Assembly (NCBI GenBank): GCA_020809705.1
Contig: CP085826.1
Span: 7,750,001 to 7,814,000 of the forward strand
Length of the DNA stretch: 64,000 nt
Reading direction: 5' to 3'
From: Calonectria ilicicola
Taxonomy: Eukaryota > Ascomycota > Sordariomycetes > Hypocreales > Nectriaceae
Positions 56,426 through 64,000 of this stretch are shown piece by piece. The notes beneath the pieces were generated by a model. It saw nothing but the letters and a program-made list of their open reading frames with translations. It made no database searches and was not told the DNA's origin. Within the stretch, counting starts at the first letter, position 1. Each line of letters opens with the position of its first letter. A program made the translations under genes and the position numbers.

Positions 56426-58650
56426 TTAAATTGTGCACATACAATCTGGTTTGTCTAAGGCTAGAGACCATAGCCACTTGCTGAGGAATACGGCACATTC
56501 AAAGAAGCAAACCGAGTGCTGAATGCTCCAGAAGAACGCTTGACAATTTGAAAGATATGCCACACCCAGCTGTATGGGAATGTTCAAGGAATGCGCCGAG
56601 TGAATGATGGCTTGTCTCAATTGCACACCCCTTCTTGGATGTCGTGATTGCTGAGCTGCGCGAGCAATTGACTCAGGCTCACCACAAAGGAACTGGCGAT
56701 AGTTGCCAAGATCAAAGTGTGCTCGGACGTGGGCAAGCGCAAGCAAAGAAATGGCAGACCAGGAAAGCGAACCCTTTGAGTTTTTCAGATCAAGAACAGA
56801 CTCAGGAGCCTGTTGCCAAGCGACTTTCCATCTGCTGAGCGACAACTCCACATGTGATGGATTGTGGATGTGCGCTGACCCTCCTGATGGATTAATCGAA
56901 AACTGCCAAGACATGAATAAGCGCTGCAACAGAGCATGAATTAGAATGTAATTTCCGAAAGGAGATGTAATAAGGACATCCTTTGGCTCGTCACTTGGAG
57001 AAAGCAAACGAACAAGTGCATCCTGAAAGCTCACAATCTTTAAAGCCTCCGCGCGCGACTGTAGCCACTGTTCCTGCCCCTCCGCAAGCCATTCTTTGCA
57101 AGAGGTAGGAAGACGGAGGTGAATCTCGTTGCTCAGAATGACGGGAGGCAAATTAAAAACCAGACTTTGCAAGTTGAGAAAGCAAAAGGCACACAGTTTA
57201 GTACGCCGGGCAGTTTCCTTTTGTGCCCATATCTGCCAATCATCTCCGTCTTCAGGCTCGGCTTCTGATAAGCCTGTATCTCGGATGCACTGGGCTAAAA
57301 AGTACTGATACTCGAGAGATTGACGAACCAATGATTTATCTCGCTGCCAACAAGCAAATTTGGCGAGCAAGAGGCTGGCTCCGAGTATGTTGATGTGGTT
57401 TGAAACAGCGAAATCTTCGCCTATACTTGAATTTGGGCCTTCAGCAGAGGAGGTACCGGACTGCATTGCAAGAATATTGCTTGACATATATCCCTCTCTT
57501 TGCCGGTGTAAAATAATAGCCCGACCAGCCCGATATAGGGCTAATGCGCCCTGATGTTCGTAACGGTACTGGGCGCCAATGGCCATCAAAGCAAGGACCA
57601 ATTCCGGGGTTTGATGGTATCTTGTAATATTAAAAGTAGGCATATGGATGAATGGGTGGTGGTGACTGAATCCATCCACAAACCCAGCAATGTAACGTGC
57701 CATGGAGAGTCGAGATGGGAGGGGGAATTCACCCAACGAGGGTCGAAAAGGCGTCAGGAATCGGTCAAATTGTTGCCGCTGCAACTCATTAACCTTCCAC
57801 GGCTGAGACCAAACTTTCATCTTATTCAAGTAATCTAAATGCCATTAGTTGAACTATCTAAAGGCTCAAGAGTCTTGTTTATCTTACCGCTTAGGCCAGA
57901 TATTGCAGTGGGTGCAGGAGCAGAGTCAATCGCTACCTCCGAGGATATTGCACCATTAGTGGCGCTTTTTGGGGTGGAAGTGATTGAATCCGTTTCATCG
58001 GGGGAATCAGGTTGGTTATTAGACCTACTGTTTGAATCAACCTCGCTTGGGGCTGAAGAAATGGGATGTCCATGATTATCAGATTCCGGAGGTTGAGCAG
58101 GCAGGATGGTCTCAAAGTTCAACTCAAAATCCAGGCCAACAGTGTTCAGAAATCCAGAGATATCCTGCATATCTTCAAGGTAACTATTTAAGGGTTGTTC
58201 GGTGGCCATCGCATATTCTGGGCTGGCCAACGAGGTGCCGTCAGTAAACACACAGGTGATTTCACCATTGTAACTTGGCGATCCCTCAAACAAGCTTGGC
58301 GATGTATCTGTTGCTAAACCACTGTCACTCTCCAGAGGTATAGGCTGCGTGTACTGGTGCGAAGCATTTTGCAATGACTCAGCTGATTGGCCTCCAGGGG
58401 TCGGGCCGTGATTGGTAAGCCTTTCATGTCGCGTCAAGAGATCTCGGCGTGTGAATGCGCGACTGCAATGGCATACATAGGGCTTTTCTTTTGTGTCTGA
58501 TATTTGAAAAAGTGAAGGAGGGCCAAATGAAGGGATTGCAGACGAAGACTCACGTGTGCGTAAATGGCGGCGAAGGTGTTCACCTCGGGCAAAGACGCGA
58601 CCACAGAGACGGCAAGTTGGTACGCGAGAAGCCTGGGTGGACGGAGCCAT
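56426..58650 (-). CDS. C2H2 zinc-finger transcription factor with fungal_trans domain
   Basis: Three exons (58554-58650, 57888-58496, 56426-57834) separated by introns of 56 and 52 bases (GTGAGT...CAG, GTAAGA...TAG); 704 residues. Two C2H2 fingers lie at the N-terminus: CRLCGRVFARGEHLRRHLRTH and, across the first intron, YVCHCSRAFTRRDLLTRHERLTNH. A Ser/Pro/Asp-rich middle (about residues 70-230) looks disordered and activating. The large last exon carries the fungal-specific transcription factor regulatory domain (FSHHHPFIHMPTFN, LALMAIGAQYRYE, ARRTKLCAFCFLNLQ). Such C2H2 plus fungal_trans proteins are known in filamentous fungi. The start chosen is ATG 58650 (MAPSTQAS); an upstream in-frame ATG at 58683 is possible. 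The C-terminal end near DCMCTI is short and could hide a further small intron. Confidence 0.85.
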
Positions 58651-59142
58651 GATTACATGTAAATCTGCCCCCTTTCTCTTCAAAAGAGCAAAGATGCTAG
58701 CAAGAATGAACTTGGCATCAGGGTACAGTTGGAGAGGGTGGAGATTTGGAGAGGGAAAACGCTAATCTCAGTTCTAAGCATTGCTGCACAGTCCCATGTA
58801 TTCGACGCATCAATTGCTCCGTTATGGGATTCATAGTGCATATCAAAAGGGTTAAAGTCTTTACAGATATTTAACGACACCCTCCACGTTATTTCGTCGT
58901 CTTCCATGCTATCTGCTCTGCGCCTTAAAAGCAGAGAGGCCTTGATTCAACCATGGACTCTACAGTGCATATCATCGTCAAGCACAGTCTCCAAACAGCT
59001 CCATCAGCACGGACCAAGGCTTAGCAATCATTATCGAGACTGTGTGAGCGCGCTGTCTGCACAGTCCCCAAGTTGATGATCATGCTTCATCAATTATCAG
59101 TAGAACGACAAGAAAGTATGGTGGGTTATGCATTAAATCACC
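58651..59142. other. Intergenic spacer
   Basis: Promoter region of the C2H2 factor and 3' region of the aquaporin-like gene. A GTCTCCAA octamer lies at 58987-58994. No gene is supported. Confidence 0.35.
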
Positions 59143-60837
59143 CTAAGAATTGCGAAAAACTCTCTTCGTTCTCCTTTTTAGCACGTCGCCAATCCGGTAG
59201 TTGATTGGACTCTCGCTGCCAACAAAGATCATTCCATCGTACAATACACACCCAGTAATTGAGCCAACGAGCGCGGCAGCCCAAGGCCCGTAAAACCACC
59301 ATCCGCTCTGGAACACGTTGGACTCTCTGTACCCTACAGCGTATGCTATGACTCTGGCTCCGAAATCTGAGGCTGCATTGAGAGCAGTTCCAGTGTTGTA
59401 GCCAAGGGTTAGTCTGATCGTCGTGACAAGGAGACCGAGAACCAATGCATGCATACCGGCGCCCGGCGGATTGTTCTGATCATCTCCAAGTGCCAGTACC
59501 GCAATCATCATGATGGCACCGCCCACCACCTCGCTGGAAAATGCGCATCGCAAGGATACCCACTCTCGAGGCGTCGAAACGAAGGTCCTGGACAAGTCGC
59601 GCATCCGAGGATCGACGTGATGAATTGAATCAGAATATATCCCATAAGCCAGTGCCGCTGCTGCTATGCACGCGATGAATTGCATAAAGATGTACATTAA
59701 GCACTGCCTAAAAGGGAACCCTCGAAAGAGCCATAAAGATATGGATGTTGCTGGATTCATGTGCGCGCCCGACACGCCTCCTCCGAGGTAGATGCCCAGC
59801 ATCCAGGCAAAGCCCCACGCCCAACATGATGTTTCGTACGTGCCATACTGTCTTGACTGATCGGCTGAAAGATTCACAGAAAGCGTGCCGGTTAGCCCTA
59901 AAAATACCGCGACTCCCGTAGCAAGGAACTCTGCAAGAGGTTCGCAGTGTCGAGCCCTGTACCTGGCCCACCAGTTCCGGAAGTCATCGGCATCACTTGC
60001 ACCCTCTTCGATTGCGTCTTTCTCTCGTTTTGAAATTGGTTCGCTGTCTATTTTATAGTCAGGAGGAGACCTGACTTGGTGCATCTCACCCGTTCCTGGC
60101 TGCTGATGAGAGGTTGGTCGAGGCGATAGACCATTCAGCGTTGCTATGTCTGCTTCCTCCCCTGGCATATACTCAAATACCGACTGACCAGCATTGTTAT
60201 GCTTTCCACCGTGAGTTACACCTGCCACAGTTGCGCGAGGCTCATGTTGCGCGGTTTCCTCACCACTGGATCTCCCTTGCGTTTCAGTAAACCGACCAGG
60301 GTGTGTAGTCATGACATTTCCATGTTCATCGACTGGAATATCCAAGACCACTTCATCAATGATGCCTGTTTCCTCGTCGTGAGCTTCTGGGACATGCCTC
60401 GGCTTCTTGATAATTCGGCGACGGACTATATGAGGCAGCGGTTTCCCCAGGCTGAAGACGGGCCTCTGCCTCGCTTGACCATACCACGGATTTTCGTCGT
60501 GATAGCCTTCTTCTGCAAGACCAAGCTCATGAAAATAGGTTCGTTGTTGATATTGAGAATTGTTTAATGAATATTTTTTGATCACATCCTCAGCAGATGT
60601 AGGATTTTGCTGGCTGTAGCTGCGAGTTGACCTAATTGTTCTGTCCGCTACACTGGAGATCGCATTTCGAATAATTCCGGGTCGCGGAGGGCATGTGTCG
60701 TCATTGATATCATCATGGACTTTTTCTCTCTGTTTGTTGGGGATAGAACTCGAAATTCTCGTTGCTGCATCCACTGAGTCGACTGAGCGGGATGAGTTTG
60801 GGGTGCAACTCTGGGTGTTGTGCGGATCAGAAGACAT
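59143..60837 (-). CDS. Aquaglyceroporin-like MIP channel with long N-terminus
   Basis: A single exon; 564 residues from ATG 60837. Residues up to about 300 are hydrophilic and probably disordered, as in fungal Fps1/Yfl054-type aquaglyceroporins. Six membrane helices follow. The first NPA motif is intact (GGVSGAHMNPATSISLWLF). The second reads TGTALNAASDFGAR: the usual NPAR is NAAS here, so both the proline and the constriction-site arginine are replaced. It probably conducts water, glycerol or another small solute, but selectivity could be unusual. The reading frame is open to ATG 60960; I prefer 60837 because the TATA-like box at 60970-60976 is too close to 60960 and the first 41 residues are low in family character. 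No lesions. Confidence 0.85.
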   Translation of the reverse strand: MSSDPHNTQSCTPNSSRSVDSVDAATRISSSIPNKQREKVHDDINDDTCPPRPGIIRNAISSVADRTIRSTRSYSQQNPTSAEDVIKKYSLNNSQYQQRTYFHELGLAEEGYHDENPWYGQARQRPVFSLGKPLPHIVRRRIIKKPRHVPEAHDEETGIIDEVVLDIPVDEHGNVMTTHPGRFTETQGRSSGEETAQHEPRATVAGVTHGGKHNNAGQSVFEYMPGEEADIATLNGLSPRPTSHQQPGTGEMHQVRSPPDYKIDSEPISKREKDAIEEGASDADDFRNWWARYRARHCEPLAEFLATGVAVFLGLTGTLSVNLSADQSRQYGTYETSCWAWGFAWMLGIYLGGGVSGAHMNPATSISLWLFRGFPFRQCLMYIFMQFIACIAAAALAYGIYSDSIHHVDPRMRDLSRTFVSTPREWVSLRCAFSSEVVGGAIMMIAVLALGDDQNNPPGAGMHALVLGLLVTTIRLTLGYNTGTALNAASDFGARVIAYAVGYRESNVFQSGWWFYGPWAAALVGSITGCVLYDGMIFVGSESPINYRIGDVLKRRTKRVFRNS

Positions 60838-60969
60838 GCTACATCTGCCGATATTTTCTTCGTATTTGAAAAAGGATAATTTAATATAAATATCAAGGAA
60901 AAGATTAGAATTATTTGAATTCCAAATACAAGATGAAAATGCTTCATGGGAATTCATCACTCCACTGCA

Positions 60970-60976
60970 TTATATA
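60970..60976 (-). promoter_or_regulatory. TATA-like box of the aquaglyceroporin gene
   Basis: TATATAA on the minus strand, about 133 bases from ATG 60837 and only about 10 from ATG 60960. An AGGGG stress-element-like motif lies near 60995. This position favours the downstream start. Confidence 0.35.
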
Positions 60977-62736
60977 GACAAGCTCATCACCGAGAGGGGT
61001 GAACGACGTCAACAAGGCAATGCTTCTTTTCCACCCTTACTTCATGATTTCCGCAGTGACGTCAGATTCTTCACATGTTTCTCCCTGGATGGCGAAGCTT
61101 TGAGCCCCAAAATAGAATTGAGTGCTGTGTTTCACATCTCATGGACGTCAGCTACCAGCCAAGCCAATGAAAAGAACCAATCCCCGGTGAATAGACCTTT
61201 CATTAAAAATCATGAGGAGAATGACATCAAGCAAGAATAAACTCAAAGCGTTAAATAGAGCAAAACACGGTTTGTGGGTAGGTTCATGCCACGTTATTGG
61301 TGGACAACATCCGATTGCCTCTTACCGTGCAGAAATTCACAGTGGGTTCATAGCCTTGGTGGGTATGGTTTCCCACCAAATCACAATTAAGGAAGCTCAA
61401 AAAGGTTTATTCTGGTCATGTACTGGTATCTGTATGGTACCAGCCTCGGCACATTGTCATGTCATCATGGTCTCGTCTCGTTCGTTCTCATCACACCAAT
61501 CACTATCACCCAACAAAAATGGCATTATTTCAAGAAATAAGTAGGTCTGTAAAGGAAATCGACAAAATGACATCGCTATTCTGAACGAATTTCCAGACCA
61601 AATCGGGACGCACTTGGGTATGCACATGCACTTTCCTAGGTGAATATGGCCTTAATACCGGAGCCTCTACTCCGGCACAAATCACAGGCCTGGATAATTT
61701 GAGAGTGCTAGTCACAGACACCCCGACGCTAATGTCTTGCTCCTTGACAAGCCCAGAGGTCTTACACCCATGAATGGAACTTTGCATCACAGCAAATCTT
61801 TCCATTCTCCTCGTTCCGGTTTTTAAGGTGGACATTGTTGCACCACACGAAAACATCAAGATGATGAATTGAAGATTGAAAGAACCTTGATTTTAGCGTA
61901 TGCACCGCCATCAGATCACTGGATCGAAGATTGGCTTTTCTAAAGGTATCATCAAACTCAAGTGCTCCCCCTTACCTCCGTCCCCTAGCATTACTCTGTT
62001 CTGTGGACTAAATCGCGCCACTTCAGGAGAGATGCGCTAAAGAGGGCAATTTGTCCCATCATCAAGCAGGAATGGGCTAGTGACGCGATGGGGTCTTGAG
62101 GTAGTGGGTTTGGTTCTGGTGGGAGCCACTGAAATGAGCTTCTAAGTGCCGAAAATCCGATATCATAGAACTTTCGAGCGTCTAAATAAGATGGAAATCG
62201 TGAATATTAAATTAAATTGAGGCAAAATCCGATTATTTCTTAGAAACTAAAGCTATTCATGGTCCCTACCCGTTTTCATCTCCTCTCTCCCCTACCACTG
62301 CGGCATCTTATTACAACTGCTGTCTGGGCAAGGTGGTTTAATTGGCTTTGACCCTCGTATATCGGAGTCGTCGTAAAGAGAATCATCTACCCTGTTTAAA
62401 AAGGGGCTCAATTGATTTAGTTGTAAAATGGCTCCTCATAGCGTCTTACCAGTGACGCTAGTAACGGGTATCGGCAACTGCTGGCCTTGCGGCCGTAGTT
62501 GTGGCATAGCGCTGGACGACCATCTGAGGTCTCTGGCTAGTCTCTATTCAAAATCGACTAACTTCTTTTCATCGTAGCAATTGGAATGAATGGGTAGCGT
62601 GCACCCCATTCTCAGGTTGTGGAATCATTATTTTTTGCAATTCCGAATTTCTTGTACTTATAGGCTGATTGCCCCCGTAGATCTACTAATTTGTACGGAT
62701 GTCGCACAACTCCCCGGATCGCCCTTTGCCTTGAAA
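60977..62736. other. Long gene-poor interval
   Basis: About 1.76 kb between the channel gene and the secreted protein gene, with no recognised family. The ORFs at 61212-61544 (plus, 110 codons) and 61530-61859 (minus, 109 codons) lack splice-supported continuation and any motif; they could be lineage-specific genes or noise. Confidence 0.35.
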
Positions 62737-64000
62737 ATGAAGTCGATAATACTGTATCTGGCTGCTATCTCGACATCAGTGTCAGCGTCGTACTGTGTGG
62801 CAGTATGACCATTGTCCCTTGTTATTGAACAATTCTGATATTAAGATTTCTAGGATCATTGTGCCGTTGCCGTGGCCGGGAATTACGAACAACGGGAAGG
62901 ACATCCATCTCACAGGGCTGATTGTTCATCTTTCCTTCGCTACACATCAGAGCCGCCCCTAGAGACACGAACCATTACCAAGCCCCAACAAACTATCACA
63001 ATTACAGTCACCAAATCCGCCCCGCAGATTACAACTACAATCACATCGTCTCTTTCTCTAGTCATGTATGTCCAAGATAATCCTCAGGTAATTGACGAAA
63101 ATAATATACTTATATTACCTGTAGTGAAACAATAACCTTTATCCCGAGTCCAGAGATTGACACCACATACTTCACCCCAACTCAAACAGTAACTACCACA
63201 GAGACTCCTTCGGCTGACATTACGACGGAAGATACGGTATATATCGCTCTATCCTAAGTTAACTCTCTGCACAAGCTTATGATAAATTGATACAGACGAT
63301 TACTGTATCCACTGATGTCACCAGCACGTGAGTATTCCAATCTCATACAATAGCACAGAAATAACTGGGCGCTATGCTGGTCAGGTGAATGTGGCTTTGA
63401 TGCTGACGTCTGGTAGCACCACCTCGACCGTTTACTACAGCAATGCCGAAAAGCGCGGGCTTCCAACTTTGAATGCGTTAAAATGCCCTACAAAGATACC
63501 ATCGTATGCTGGAGCTTGCTCTGGAGCCGCCGCCTATAGCAGTGCGTGTTCCTGCTGGGGCGTATCCAAGAGTACAGTTCGGGCTCCATGCTCTACCACG
63601 ACAAAAACTATCCAACCCCCAGCCATGACGAAGATCAAGACAGTTTCAAAAGAAAACGCAACTCCTACTGTAACAAAAGTAATTACGCTTTCCGCGTCGA
63701 CTATTACAACAACTGAAACAGAACCATCCTCAACAACTACTCAAACCTTGACCGCAGATGCAACAACCTTGACTATAACTGTCACAGGTGCGCAGGGGTA
63801 CACTAAAGAAATTGATACATCGACTGCAACAGTCACCGATGTAGAAACGGAAACTGTCACTCGTTCCGTCGGTCCTATCTGCCAGACTCAAAGCCCCGTT
63901 GGTGGCTGTGGTTGTACCGCTGAAGTCATTTGCGACACCCAGGTTATCCTTGATCTGGCAACATTCCGCAGCCACCTTGATTTCAATACATACGTGAATA
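62737..64000 (+). CDS. Secreted Ser/Thr-rich cell-wall-type protein, 3' end outside window
   Basis: Five exons are visible: 62737-62802, 62854-63065, 63125-63236, 63296-63327 and 63417 onward, with short GT-AG introns keeping the frame. MKSIILYLAAISTSVSAS is a classical signal peptide. The mature start CVADHCAVAVAGNYE...HRADCSSFL is a cysteine module common in fungal secreted proteins. Long Thr-Ile-Thr-Val-Thr runs typical of O-glycosylated stalks follow, then PSYAGACSGAAAYSSACSCW, a second cysteine module, more Thr-rich stalk, and QSPVGGCGCTAEVICDTQV at the window edge. It is likely a wall-attached or adhesin-like surface protein; a GPI signal, if any, lies beyond the window. The 32-base exon 4 is typical of such mosaic genes. 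It is not broken where seen. Confidence 0.75.

Noticed and set aside
61530..61859. 109-codon minus-strand ORF as a gene
   Set aside because: No motif, splice-supported extension or family resemblance; composition suggests chance.
1..64000. CRISPR arrays, rRNA and tRNA genes
   Set aside because: None was seen by eye; a covariance-model scan would be needed to exclude tRNA genes fully.

Overview
This is nuclear DNA of a filamentous ascomycete (Pezizomycotina). The evidence is short (about 50-70 base) GT-AG introns with CTAAT/CTGAC-like branch points, fungus-specific Zn2Cys6 and C2H2 transcription factors, a fungal nitrilase, a long-tailed aquaglyceroporin, and a very A/T-rich transposon block whose damage is entirely C-to-T/G-to-A, the signature of repeat-induced point mutation (RIP). 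I cannot place the genus.

Layout. 0-5.6 kb: an AsaB/CmcJ-type oxidoreductase gene beside two broken transporter genes (a DHA1-type MFS carrier and a sugar porter), possibly a decaying metabolic cluster; an octamer, TTGGAGAC, recurs in its non-coding DNA. 7.1-23.8 kb: three very large intact genes in one block, encoding proteins of 1722, 1276 and 2147 residues. The first ends in a lectin-like beta-propeller. The third joins a ComEC-type metallo-beta-lactamase domain to a DUF6603-like region. The first two share a 441-base divergent promoter. The protein styles recall bacterial operon-encoded families, so this block is the best candidate for an undescribed system. 24.6-25.7 kb: a nitrilase/cyanide hydratase family gene.

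26.9-49.5 kb: a four-level nest of mobile elements. A Fot1/pogo-type DNA transposon (TA target duplication, 52-base perfect terminal inverted repeats) is split inside its transposase by a gypsy element (163-base LTRs). That element contains a second gypsy element (396-base LTRs), which contains a copia element (175-base LTRs). Each level has LTRs of equal length and a 5-base target duplication. The three retroelements are heavily RIP-mutated; the outer transposon is only lightly touched.

50.4-64 kb: ordinary gene-rich DNA: a probable mitochondrial protein with a CxxCH haem-c motif, a Zn2Cys6 regulator, a SYLF-domain protein, a C2H2 plus fungal_trans regulator, an aquaglyceroporin-like channel lacking the usual second NPA arginine, and the 5' part of a secreted Ser/Thr-rich protein cut by the window end.

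How the genes may work together: the 7.1-23.8 kb trio probably acts together (co-location, shared promoter, similar size and style), but its function is unknown. The rest look like independent loci. Exon boundaries were inferred by eye from splice signals and frame continuity.
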